From Abyssibacter sp036156195 (GTDB taxonomy: Bacteria > Pseudomonadota > Gammaproteobacteria > Nevskiales > OUC007), in assembly GCA_036156195.1 (NCBI GenBank), contig JAYZUZ010000012.1, positions 1-64,000 of the forward strand: a stretch of DNA of 64,000 nucleotides, in the 5' to 3' direction. Positions 1 to 7,691 of the stretch are shown here, piece after piece. How positions within the stretch are numbered: the stretch's first letter is position 1; each line of letters starts with the position of its first letter. A program made the translations under genes and the position numbers. The notes under the pieces were generated by a model that saw only the letters and a program-made list of their open reading frames with translations, did not search any database and was not told the origin of the DNA.

Positions 1-80
1 GGGGTCGGGGGGGTTGCTGGCCCCGGGGGGTCCGCCCCCCGGGGGGTGGGCCCCCCCGGCAACCCCCCCGGGGTCCGGGC
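1..80. repeat. G/C-homopolymer foldback at the window edge
   Basis: The first ~80 bases are almost only G and C runs and fold back on themselves: an 11-base arm at 7-17 (seven G then TTGC) is exactly complementary to 59-69, with further C-run/G-run palindromes between them. The reading frame crossing it stays open but becomes Gly/Pro low complexity. This looks more like a contig-end or error-prone read artefact than real coding sequence; a genuine hairpin cannot be excluded. Confidence 0.6.
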
Positions 81-453
81 GGGGCGCGACCGCGCCCGCC
101 GCAGGCCAGAGCCCCAGTCCGACGACCAGCCCGTTGGTGCGGTGGTACGCGCGTTCCAGCAGCCCTTGTCCCAGTGATGCCAGGCTATCGACGCTGCGCG
201 GGTCCGACTCGAATGCAACGATGAGCGGTTCGCCGATCCGTGCCGCATCTGCGAGTTGTCGGTTTAGACCTGTAGCGGTGGCAGAGGCCCGCGCCCGCGC
301 GCCTGATTCGGCTTCAGCCAGGAGCTCGGAGCCGACCAACTGGTCGCTAAGCCAGACTGCCGCCGCCACCAGTGTTACCAGCAGGAGGCAGGCGACAGCG
401 ACCAATTGAACCTGCAGGCTCGCCCACCAAGGGGGGCGTGCGCGTGTTCGCAT
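1..453 (-). CDS. Membrane sensor protein, N-terminal part only
   Basis: Read leftward from an ATG at 453, the frame is open to the window edge, so this is the 5' part of a longer gene. The product starts with a short basic segment (MRTRARPPWW), one membrane helix at about residues 14-34, then an extracytoplasmic Ala/Arg-rich helical stretch and a G-L-G-L-W-P motif near residue 113. That arrangement, with a GxGLWP-like motif in the periplasmic domain, is typical of the sensor part of histidine kinases or GGDEF proteins, but the output domain lies outside the window. The last ~25 visible residues fall in the G/C foldback and are probably unreliable. It lies 126 bases downstream of sufS on the same strand and seems unrelated to iron-sulfur assembly. 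Confidence 0.55.
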   Translation of the reverse strand, partial: MRTRARPPWWASLQVQLVAVACLLLVTLVAAAVWLSDQLVGSELLAEAESGARARASATATGLNRQLADAARIGEPLIVAFESDPRSVDSLASLGQGLLERAYHRTNGLVVGLGLWPAAGAVAPRPDPGGVAGGAHPPGGGPPGASNPPDP

Positions 454-579
454 TGAGTCCTGTGTCACCTTCGCCAACGAGGCCCCGCAAGTTTCGGAAT
501 ATGGGCGGAACAACCGAGTGTAGGTGGCTAACGCCCGGAATCCAACAAACTTGAGTCGTGAGCGGTGCCGCCCGTCAGC

Positions 580-1818
580 TTAGCGAAGAATCTCGGCCGC
601 TGTTTCGGTTGCTGCGATAAGTTGTTGAATGTCCTCACTGCTGTTGTAGCAGGCCATGGATGCGCGGACCGTGCCCGGAATCCCAAACCGCGCCATTGTC
701 GGCATTGCACAATGGTGGCCTGTTCGTACAGCAACACCAGACTGGTCGATGAGGGTTGCCAAGTCCTGCGGATGGACGCCGTCGATGACGAAGGACACGA
801 TCGGAGCTTTATGTGCGGCGGTGCCGATCAACTGTAGCCCGGAAATGTGCCGCAAGCCGTCGGTGGCCTGCGCCAGCAATTGCTGTTCGTGCGTCAACAG
901 GGCGGAGTGATCCAGGCTGTCGAACCAGTCAATGGCGGCAGCCAGCCCGATCGCCCCGGCAATATTGGGCGTGCCGGCTTCGAACTTGTAGGGAAGTTCG
1001 TTCCAGGTGCTGCCCGCCAACATGACGGTCTCGATCATTTCACCCCCGCCATGCCAGGGCGCAAGTCGGTCCAACCATTCCGCGCGCCCGATGAGGGCGC
1101 CAATGCCGGTGGGGCCGTACGCCTTGTGGCCGGACAGCGCGACGAAATCAGCATCCCAGGCCTGGACGTCCATGCGCTGATGCACGGTGGCCTGGGCCGC
1201 GTCGATGAGGATGGCCGCGCCGACGGCATGGGCGGCGTCGACCAACTGGCGAACAGGGTGCATGGTGCCGAGCGCATTCGAGCAGGCAGCAACCGCGACA
1301 AGTTTGACGCCATCGAGCAACTGGTCGAGATCGCTGAGATCCAGCGTTCCATCCTCTGCCAGGGGCAGCCAACGTAGTGTGGCACCGCTACGTTCGCAGG
1401 CGAGCTGCCAGGGGACGATATTGGAATGGTGCTCCAGTTCCGAGATCAGGACGGCATCGCCAGGCTGGAGTTCAGTCTGGGCGAAACACTGGGCCACAAG
1501 ATTGATGGCCTCGGTGGTGCCGCGCGTCCAGACAACCTCGCGCCGGTCGCGCGCATTGACGAACGTCGCTAACCGGTCCCGCGCAGCCTCGTAGCGCTCG
1601 GTCGCGCGTTCGGCCAGCGTGTGCAGGCCACGGTGCACGTTGGCGTTGTCATGGCGGTAGTAGTGATCCAGTGCACTAAGCACTGCCAGTGGTTTCTGCG
1701 TGGTTGCGGCATTATCCAGATAGGCCAAGCGGCGTCCGCGCACTTGCTGGTCCAGTACCGGGAAGTCACGCCGGATCTGCTCGACGTTGAAACCAGGCTG
1801 GGCGGTGGCCGACATCAT
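580..1818 (-). CDS. sufS: Cysteine desulfurase SufS
   Basis: PLP-dependent class V aminotransferase-fold enzyme that removes sulfur from L-cysteine to give alanine and an enzyme persulfide for iron-sulfur cluster assembly on SufBCD. The 412 residues match the family length. The PLP lysine is visible in SGHKAYGPTG (about Lys232), and the persulfide cysteine in RTGHHCAMP (about Cys370), with the group II RTGHHC signature that separates SufS from IscS/NifS. The start overlaps the sufD stop by four bases, so translation is probably coupled, and an ATG-ATG pair leaves the exact start open by one codon. It is the last gene of the suf operon; no SufE or SufU sulfur-acceptor gene follows. Confidence 0.95.
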   Translation of the reverse strand: MMSATAQPGFNVEQIRRDFPVLDQQVRGRRLAYLDNAATTQKPLAVLSALDHYYRHDNANVHRGLHTLAERATERYEAARDRLATFVNARDRREVVWTRGTTEAINLVAQCFAQTELQPGDAVLISELEHHSNIVPWQLACERSGATLRWLPLAEDGTLDLSDLDQLLDGVKLVAVAACSNALGTMHPVRQLVDAAHAVGAAILIDAAQATVHQRMDVQAWDADFVALSGHKAYGPTGIGALIGRAEWLDRLAPWHGGGEMIETVMLAGSTWNELPYKFEAGTPNIAGAIGLAAAIDWFDSLDHSALLTHEQQLLAQATDGLRHISGLQLIGTAAHKAPIVSFVIDGVHPQDLATLIDQSGVAVRTGHHCAMPTMARFGIPGTVRASMACYNSSEDIQQLIAATETAAEILR

Positions 1819-3068
1819 GCGAAATCCTCCATTGCTTCGGCTCCGGGCAGCCGCGAGGCCAGATGGCGTCGCACCGTTTCCCGCAAGCCTTCAGGAATCT
1901 GTTGCAAGGCTGGGCGGACGAAACTCTGGATGAGCAGGGCACGTGCGGCCTCACGAGGTACTCCGCGGGTCCGCAGATAAAATTCTGCTTCATCGTCGAG
2001 CTGGCCCACGGTGGAGCCGTGGGCGCAGGCCACATCGTCAGCGTAGATTTCCAGTTCGGGTTTGACGTTGGCTTCGGCTCCGGCGGTGAGCAACAGGCTG
2101 GCGAGCTGCTGCTCCGAATCCGTGCCATCTGCCCCGCGAGCGACATGCACCAGCGTATCCAGGATGACGCGACCCCGATCCCTGGCCAGCGCGCGCCCGA
2201 TCGTGCGGCTTACGCAGTGCGGTGCCAGATGATCGATACGGAGCTGATGATCTGCATGCGCCTTGCCACCGGCGAACAGCAGCGATTGGACATGGGCACT
2301 GGCCCGTTCGCCCAGTAGTTTGACGCGCAGATCCAGACGCCCGGGTCGTGCGCCGAGCTCCAGCAGATTGGCGGTGAGGCGGGCGTTCTCCGCGACCCGG
2401 GCTTCGATCACGTCGATCTGCTTATGTGCGTCGGCCGCGTCCTGCAGACGCGTTAAGTTAAGCGCAGCGCCATCTGCCAGCTCCACTAGCCAGTTCTGGG
2501 TCGACAGGGCGGTGGCATCATGACTGAGTGACTGATCCAGCAGGGTCGCCGATGCACCGGCTTCGAGCACGATGTGGTGCCGCAGGTGATGCATGCTGCC
2601 GTTGGTGTTCTCGCTGGTCAGATTCACGACTTCCAGCGGCCTGGGCAGGCTCACCCCCGCGGGTACGCGCAGTCGCAGCCCGTGCCGCGCCAGTGCGATA
2701 TTTAGGCCCGCGACTGCATGCAAGGGTTCGCCCTCAGGCGGATCGACGGACTCGGCTTCCCATTCAACGCCGGGCGGGAGGTCGCCGATGCTGGATCGCG
2801 TGATGTCGAAAATGCCGTTGATGAACACGATGCGATCGGTCTCGGGCAGCAGGGCGACATCCGGCACCGTGTCTTCGGACACGACGGACGCCATCCACGG
2901 CGTGTCGGCCAGATCACTCAGGTCGGTGTACTTCCAGGCTTCCAGCCGTTTGGACGGAAAGCCTTCGTGCTGCAGTTTCGCCAGTGCCTGCGCACGCCAT
3001 CCGCGTTCTTTGCTGGGCCAAACGCCTGATTCGAAGACGTTTTCCAGTGTGTCGAATGCAACGGACAT
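1815..3068 (-). CDS. sufD: Fe-S cluster assembly protein SufD
   Basis: Scaffold subunit of the SufBC2D complex, a paralogue of SufB that lacks most ligand cysteines and helps with iron entry and complex architecture in the cytoplasm. The product is 417 residues, a normal SufD length, with the N-terminal helical part including RLEAWKYTDL (the W-K-Y-T motif seen in most SufD proteins) and a long beta-helix core. The C-terminal region contains DDEAEFYLRTRGV, the usual conserved D-E-x-x-F-Y-L-x-S/T-R-G segment. It shares one base with sufC (TGATG-type junction) and four with sufS, placing it firmly in the operon. Confidence 0.93.
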   Translation of the reverse strand: MSVAFDTLENVFESGVWPSKERGWRAQALAKLQHEGFPSKRLEAWKYTDLSDLADTPWMASVVSEDTVPDVALLPETDRIVFINGIFDITRSSIGDLPPGVEWEAESVDPPEGEPLHAVAGLNIALARHGLRLRVPAGVSLPRPLEVVNLTSENTNGSMHHLRHHIVLEAGASATLLDQSLSHDATALSTQNWLVELADGAALNLTRLQDAADAHKQIDVIEARVAENARLTANLLELGARPGRLDLRVKLLGERASAHVQSLLFAGGKAHADHQLRIDHLAPHCVSRTIGRALARDRGRVILDTLVHVARGADGTDSEQQLASLLLTAGAEANVKPELEIYADDVACAHGSTVGQLDDEAEFYLRTRGVPREAARALLIQSFVRPALQQIPEGLRETVRRHLASRLPGAEAMEDFA

Positions 3069-3817
3069 CAGGCAGCTTCACCGGTGATCCAGCCGTAACC
3101 ACGCGCTTCCAGCTCGCGGGCCAGGTCTTCGCCACCGGAACGCACGATGCGCCCGCCGGCCAGTACATGCACGTGATCGGGCTTCACGTAGTCAAGCAGA
3201 CGTTGGTAATGCGTGATCAGCACAAACGCTCGATCCGGTCCGCGCAGGGCGTTAATGCCATTGCTAACCAGCTTCAGGGCATCAATGTCGAGCCCGGAAT
3301 CGGTTTCATCAAGGATGGCCAGCGCAGGCTTGAGGAGCTGCATCTGCACGATTTCGTTGCGTTTTTTCTCGCCGCCAGAGAAGCCTTCATTGACACCGCG
3401 GTGAATCATGTCGGTGGACAAGTCCATGGCCTCCATGGCCTTGCGGATATCCGACAGAAAGCCCATGGCGTCGATCTCGGGCTCGCCACGCGCTGCCCGC
3501 CAGGCGTTGACAGCCGCCTTGAGGAAATAGGCATTGGAGACGCCTGGGATTTCCACCGGGTACTGAAACCCCAGGAACAGGCCGGCAACGGCCCGTTCTT
3601 CGGGCTCCATGTCCAGCAGGTCCTTGCCGTTGAACTCCACGGAGCCACCGGTGATTTCGTAGCCCGGGCGACCGGATAGCACACCGCCCAGCGTGGATTT
3701 GCCGGAGCCGTTCGGCCCCATGACGGCGTGGACTTCGCCCGGCCGAATGGTCAGGTCGATGCCGTGGAGAATCGGCTTGTCCTCAACCCGTGCGTGGAGG
3801 TTTTTGATTTCGAGCAT
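3068..3817 (-). CDS. sufC: Fe-S assembly ATPase SufC
   Basis: Soluble ABC-type ATPase that binds SufB and SufD and drives conformational change of the scaffold; it is not a transporter subunit. The 249 residues carry Walker A GPNGSGKST, the signature FSGGEKKRNEI and Walker B with LDETDSGLDIDAL, the SufC-specific version of the ABC motifs. The start ATG at 3817 is 60 bases from the sufB stop, the only sizeable gap inside the operon. Confidence 0.96.
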   Translation of the reverse strand: MLEIKNLHARVEDKPILHGIDLTIRPGEVHAVMGPNGSGKSTLGGVLSGRPGYEITGGSVEFNGKDLLDMEPEERAVAGLFLGFQYPVEIPGVSNAYFLKAAVNAWRAARGEPEIDAMGFLSDIRKAMEAMDLSTDMIHRGVNEGFSGGEKKRNEIVQMQLLKPALAILDETDSGLDIDALKLVSNGINALRGPDRAFVLITHYQRLLDYVKPDHVHVLAGGRIVRSGGEDLARELEARGYGWITGEAA

Positions 3818-3877
3818 GCTGTGCGTCCTCTGTGCGCCGCGTCACCGCGACGACCGTTAAATTCAATGCAGTTGCGG

Positions 3878-5329
3878 TTAACCCACTGCGCCTTCCAGCG
3901 AAACGGCGAGCAACTTGCCCGCCTCGACGGCAAACTCCATCGGCAGTTCGCGGAAGACGTCCTTACAGAAGCCGTTGACGATCATCGAGACGGCATCTTC
4001 TTCGGAGAGCCCACGGGAGCGGCAGTAGAACAGCTGGTCCTCGCCGATCCGCGATGTGGTGGCCTCGTGCTCCAGCACGGCACCCGGGTGGCGGACCTCG
4101 GTGTACGGGAAGGTGTGGGCGCCGCAGTTCGGCCCGATGAGCAGCGAGTCGCACTGCGTGTGGTTGCGTGCACCGTCGGCCTTGGGGCTGATCCGGACCA
4201 GGCCGCGGTACGTCTGGTCGGATTGACCGGCGGCAATTCCCTTCGACACGATGGTTGAACGGGTGTGCTTGCCCAGGTGAATCATTTTGGTACCGGTGTC
4301 GGCCTGCTGGTGGTTATTGGTCACCGCCACGCTGTAGAACTCACCGATGGAGTGATCGCCGCGCAACACGCAGGACGGGTACTTCCATGTAATGGCAGAA
4401 CCGGTCTCGACCTGGGTCCATGCGATGTGCGAATGCTTGCCTCGGCAGTCGCCACGCTTGGTGACGAAGTTGTAGATACCGCCGCGTCCGTCCTCGTCAC
4501 CGGGGTACCAGTTCTGAACGGTGGAATACTTGATCTTGGCGTGGTCGAGTGCCACCAGTTCGACGACTGCGGCGTGGAGCTGGTTTTCGTCGCGCTGCGG
4601 GGCGGTGCAGCCTTCGAGATACGACACCTGACTGCCTTCCTCGGCGATGATCAGTGTCCGTTCGAACTGACCGGTGTTCAGCTCATTGATCCGGAAATAC
4701 GTCGACAGCTCCATCGGACACTTCACGCCCTTGGGAATGTAGACAAAGCTGCCGTCGGTGAACACGGCGGCATTGAGACCGGCAAAGAAATTGTCGCGGG
4801 CAGGGACGACCGATCCCAGATACTTGCGGACCAGCTCCGGATGCGTTTGGACGGCCTCGGAGATGGAGCAGAAGATCACCCCGGCGTCGGCGAGTTTCTC
4901 GCGGAACGTGGTGTGCACGGAGACGCTGTCGAAGACATAGTCCATGGCCACTCCGGCGAGGCGCTTCTGCTCCTCCAGGGGGATGCCCAGCTTTTCGTAG
5001 GTCTCGAGCAGCTTGGGGTCGACTTCATCGAGCGATTTCGGCATGTCTGCCATCGACTTGGGCGCGGAGTAATACGAAATCGACTGATAGTCGATGCTGG
5101 GAATGTCCAGGTGCGCCCACTGGGGTTCAAACCGCTCTTTCCAGACCTTGAACGCGTTCAGGCGCCACTCCAGCAGCCATTCCGGTTCATTCTTCTTGGC
5201 AGAGATGAAGCGGATGACTTCTTCGTCCAGGCCTGGGGGCAGGGTGTCGGACTCCAGGTCGGTGACGAACCCAGCTTCGTATTTGCGGGTCTTGATCCAG
5301 TCGCGCAGTTCTTCAGTGCTGGTCGCCAT
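3878..5329 (-). CDS. sufB: Fe-S cluster assembly scaffold SufB
   Basis: Main scaffold on which nascent clusters are built. The 483 residues match the normal length of about 480-495 for proteobacterial SufB. Family landmarks are visible: the EGCTAPQ segment, TVQNWYPGDEDGRGGIYNFV, KRGDCRG, and a C-terminal EHEATTSRIGEDQLFYCRSRGL containing the conserved Glu/Cys region. It is the first structural gene after the Rrf2 regulator; the two are separated by a single base, implying one transcript from the promoter upstream of the regulator. Confidence 0.97.
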   Translation of the reverse strand: MATSTEELRDWIKTRKYEAGFVTDLESDTLPPGLDEEVIRFISAKKNEPEWLLEWRLNAFKVWKERFEPQWAHLDIPSIDYQSISYYSAPKSMADMPKSLDEVDPKLLETYEKLGIPLEEQKRLAGVAMDYVFDSVSVHTTFREKLADAGVIFCSISEAVQTHPELVRKYLGSVVPARDNFFAGLNAAVFTDGSFVYIPKGVKCPMELSTYFRINELNTGQFERTLIIAEEGSQVSYLEGCTAPQRDENQLHAAVVELVALDHAKIKYSTVQNWYPGDEDGRGGIYNFVTKRGDCRGKHSHIAWTQVETGSAITWKYPSCVLRGDHSIGEFYSVAVTNNHQQADTGTKMIHLGKHTRSTIVSKGIAAGQSDQTYRGLVRISPKADGARNHTQCDSLLIGPNCGAHTFPYTEVRHPGAVLEHEATTSRIGEDQLFYCRSRGLSEEDAVSMIVNGFCKDVFRELPMEFAVEAGKLLAVSLEGAVG

Positions 5330-5330
5330 A

Positions 5331-5822
5331 TCAAGCTCTTGTCATACGTTGAATCGAATCTGCCGGTACGGAGACCGGGGCGGGGGGCGCGAATCGACGG
5401 GCCAGGGCAGCAATCCGGCCAGAGCCCGGCGAGGCCATGTCCGCAAGCGAGACCTGGTCGAGCGCCATGCGGACGGCGCGGTTGATCAAGTGCCAATTGC
5501 TGCGGGCGCCGCAGGACTGCTCGATTTCGCAGCGGTGATCGTGAATCGAACATTCCGTCAGCGCGATGGGCCCTTCGATGGCCTCAATGATGGCCGTGAC
5601 CGAGATGTTGGCCGCGGGCCGCGCCAGAGCATAGCCGCCGTGTGCGCCGCGCTCGGACTGGACGAGGCCGGCCCGTGCCAAGTCCTTTAACACCTTGCGT
5701 GCGGCGTCGACGGGTAGGTTTGCCGTCGCGGCCAGGTCGGTCGCGCTCCGGCGACTGTCACTTTGCGCCAGCGTGGTCATGATGACCGTGCCGTAATCCG
5801 TCAGTTTGGAGAGTCGTAGCAT
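5331..5822 (-). CDS. Rrf2-family Fe-S-sensing regulator of the suf operon (IscR-like)
   Basis: Winged-helix Rrf2 transcription factor of the SUF-linked subgroup. The 163 residues begin MLRLSKLTDYGTVIM, the usual Rrf2 first helix, followed by the DNA-binding helix around residues 28-50 and the beta-wing (GAHGGYALAR). Three cysteines at about 91, 98 and 104 match the spacing of the [2Fe-2S] ligands of E. coli IscR (92/98/104), so the protein should sense cluster status. It heads the operon and lies just downstream of an inverted repeat at 5850-5866, making autoregulation likely. Whether to call it IscR or a separate SUF regulator cannot be settled from sequence alone. Confidence 0.88.
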   Translation of the reverse strand: MLRLSKLTDYGTVIMTTLAQSDSRRSATDLAATANLPVDAARKVLKDLARAGLVQSERGAHGGYALARPAANISVTAIIEAIEGPIALTECSIHDHRCEIEQSCGARSNWHLINRAVRMALDQVSLADMASPGSGRIAALARRFAPPAPVSVPADSIQRMTRA

Positions 5823-5849
5823 CGTGGTGACGCCCCGCAGGTTGTAAAG

Positions 5850-5866
5850 AGGACTTAATTGGTCCT
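5850..5866. promoter_or_regulatory. Inverted repeat, candidate Rrf2/IscR-type operator
   Basis: AGGAC-N7-GTCCT, five-base arms around an AT-rich centre, about 28 bases upstream of the regulator start codon at 5822. The AT-rich core flanked by GAC/GTC resembles Rrf2/IscR-type operators. The site lies in the 156-base divergent region between the suf operon and the thioesterase gene. Confidence 0.5.
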
Positions 5867-5978
5867 AATTGTAAGCGGCGGCGCGTATACGCTCAAGCCG
5901 GGCGTCCGTCCTGTACAGCTGTGCTGAGTTCATTGGCCGGGGTCGCATCGCGGTGGAACGGCTGGCTAGACTGTGCAG

Positions 5979-6446
5979 ATGTCCACATCCAGCCAGCCGC
6001 CTATGCCCACGTCCGTAACCTTTGATGTGCCCGGGCCTTATACCGAAGTCCGACACGTCGGGGACAGGGATATCGACCGTCTGGGACACACGAATAACGT
6101 TGTCTACCTGGGCTGGCTGGAGGCGGTGGCCTGGGCGCATTCGGAGCACCTCGGCTTGGACTGGGCGCTGTACCAGCGCATCAACGCCGCGTTTGTTGCA
6201 CGTCGCCATACCCTGGACTACCTGCGGCCCACGTTTGTCGGTGACGAGCTGCACATCGGCACCTGGATTGCCGAGAACCCCGGGCGGGTCACCATGGACC
6301 GTGCCTACCAGATCGTTCGTGCCGCGGATGGCGCCACGGTGATGCGCGGGAAGACACAATGGGCGTGTGTCGATCTGCAGACCGGGCGCCCAAGGCGCAT
6401 GCCAAAGGAATTCGTCGAGGGCTTTGTCGCAGTGGCGACCGACTAG
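5979..6446 (+). CDS. Hot-dog fold acyl-CoA thioesterase
   Basis: Small cytoplasmic thioesterase of the 4-hydroxybenzoyl-CoA/YbgC type that hydrolyses acyl-CoA esters. The core motif DIDRLGHTNNVVYLGWLE contains the conserved Asp, the Gly-His and the N-N-x-x-Y that define the active-site helix of this family; length (155 residues) is normal. The start is uncertain: GTG 5973, ATG 5979 and ATG 6003 are all in frame, and conserved sequence begins only after the last. The gene runs toward the hydrolase on the opposite strand and the two stop codons overlap in a CTAG palindrome. The substrate is unknown; a second protein of the same fold is at 33591-34034. Confidence 0.85.
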   Translation: MSTSSQPPMPTSVTFDVPGPYTEVRHVGDRDIDRLGHTNNVVYLGWLEAVAWAHSEHLGLDWALYQRINAAFVARRHTLDYLRPTFVGDELHIGTWIAENPGRVTMDRAYQIVRAADGATVMRGKTQWACVDLQTGRPRRMPKEFVEGFVAVATD

Positions 6447-6453
6447 TCGGTCG
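6436..6453. other. 18-base perfect palindrome over two convergent stop codons
   Basis: The palindrome centres on CTAG, which supplies the TAG stop of the + strand thioesterase (6444-6446) and the TAG stop of the - strand hydrolase (6443-6445). It could form a short hairpin at the 3' end of both transcripts, but there is no T-run on either side, so a classical terminator is not supported. Confidence 0.6.
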
Positions 6454-6991
6454 ATCGTGGTTTGGACCTCGGTTCTCCCAGCAGTCGCACCAGAAATCGA
6501 TCGAACAACTGCTCGATGATGGGCAGCGAGTCGATGAGGCGGTGGCTGTCATGCAGCAGGTGGAGTTCCGCCTGGTGGCTGCGTGCGAAGCGCAGGGCCG
6601 ATTCCGGCGGAATGATGTCGTCGTGCCAGCCATGCACGACTGCACTGTGCGCGGGGATGTCGGTCGGCTCCTCATCAAAACCCGGGTAGTAAAGCGCCGG
6701 TGCCAGCAGAAACAGCGCGGCGGGGTGCAGAAACCGGCAGGCCTGCGCGCTGACGTAGCCACCCATGGATGAGCCGCAGAGCACCAGCGTGTCCGCCCGA
6801 GGCGACAGTGCACGCAATTGCTCGGTTCGGGCGCGCGGGTCCTGCGTATGCCGGTAATCCGGGCTTTGCACCGCAAAGTTACGGGCGCGCGCAACCTCCG
6901 CCAGGGCCTCGATCTTGGTGCCCCAGGGGCCGCTTTCCATGCCGTGGGCAAAGACGACGAGTCGCTGGTGTGGGTTTGTCGAAGTCGGCAT
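6443..6991 (-). CDS. Small alpha/beta hydrolase
   Basis: 182-residue minimal alpha/beta hydrolase. The nucleophile elbow is GSSMGG (GxSxG), preceded by the oxyanion segment VFAHGMESGPWG; a candidate acid is in HGWHDDIIP and the base His in LLHDSHRL, so the triad is complete. Length and motif layout resemble the YqiA/RBBP9-type small hydrolases of gammaproteobacteria. No signal peptide or membrane helix is visible, so it is cytoplasmic. Substrate not predictable. Confidence 0.8.
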   Translation of the reverse strand: MPTSTNPHQRLVVFAHGMESGPWGTKIEALAEVARARNFAVQSPDYRHTQDPRARTEQLRALSPRADTLVLCGSSMGGYVSAQACRFLHPAALFLLAPALYYPGFDEEPTDIPAHSAVVHGWHDDIIPPESALRFARSHQAELHLLHDSHRLIDSLPIIEQLFDRFLVRLLGEPRSKPRSTD

Positions 6992-7032
6992 GGGTCGAAG
7001 TTTGGGCTGGGATGCAGTCTAATCAGGCTGTC

Positions 7033-7329
7033 ATGGCGAGAACAAAGGCACAACGCAACCCCGAGCGGCTGGATATCCGCATGAGTTTTACCGTGCGCTA
7101 CGGGGATGCGCCCGAGGATGAGCTTGTTGTCATGCGCGAACGGCCGCTGAAGCTGGTGGGCAGTGTGTTTCGCTATCGCGACAAGATCATGCAGTCGCTG
7201 GCATCAACGCTGGTCAAAGTTGCGTTGTTGCAGCCCAAGGTGGCCCGTCGAGTCGTGGGCACCACCCGTAAGGTGGGGCGGCGGGGTGAGCGCCGACAGA
7301 CATCGGAGCGTGGCCGTCAGGGCGACTGA
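7033..7329 (+). CDS. Small basic hypothetical protein
   Basis: 98-residue product starting at ATG 7033 (MARTKAQRNPERLDIR). The frame extends upstream but those codons are antisense to the hydrolase, so the ATG is preferred. It is rich in Arg and Lys, particularly in the last 30 residues (VVGTTRKVGRRGERRQ), has a predicted helical middle (MQSLASTLVKVALLQPKVA) and no membrane segment or cysteine. The basic tail could bind nucleic acid or be partly disordered. I do not recognise the family. It lies between the hydrolase promoter side and a small membrane-protein gene on the same strand; no convincing ribosome-binding site was seen. Confidence 0.45.
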   Translation: MARTKAQRNPERLDIRMSFTVRYGDAPEDELVVMRERPLKLVGSVFRYRDKIMQSLASTLVKVALLQPKVARRVVGTTRKVGRRGERRQTSERGRQGD

Positions 7330-7399
7330 CACGGGCTCGGATGGCCAGACAGGCCGCGACCGTCTCCGTAGTGTCCAGTTTTCCGAGATTCCTCATTTC

Positions 7400-7687
7400 A
7401 TGCGTTACCTGTACTACCTCAACTGCGCAATGATGGCGCTGTCCGCCGTGCTCACCGTTGTGCTGGCCGTGGTTTGTCTAATCTACGTGCTGTATCTGGG
7501 GCGCGAGCCACAGCTGCAGGATGAGCTGCGTTTTCTGTTTGTGACCACGGGGCTGTTTGCCGTGATGACAGCCGGCGGCGTGATCGCGGTGCTGGGGCAG
7601 CATCGAAAGCGCCCTTGGCACTGGGCGGGGCTGGGTCTGTGGGTTGGTGCGCTGACGCTGGCGCTTCGCCTCTTCGCACCGGCTTGA
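7400..7687 (+). CDS. Small three-helix membrane protein
   Basis: 95 residues from ATG 7400, with three hydrophobic segments (about residues 7-30, 44-64 and 74-92) joined by short loops. The open frame begins earlier but the upstream part overlaps the preceding gene and lacks hydrophobic character. The stop TGA ends at 7687, four bases before the GTG start of the next gene, so it is probably co-transcribed with the membrane-anchored hydrolase. Family not recognised. Confidence 0.55.
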   Translation: MRYLYYLNCAMMALSAVLTVVLAVVCLIYVLYLGREPQLQDELRFLFVTTGLFAVMTAGGVIAVLGQHRKRPWHWAGLGLWVGALTLALRLFAPA

Positions 7688-7691
7688 TGCT

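Noticed and set aside
4265..5485. 406-residue open frame antisense to sufB
   Set aside because: Entirely opposite a conserved sufB, ending in the regulator gene; low-complexity and without family features.
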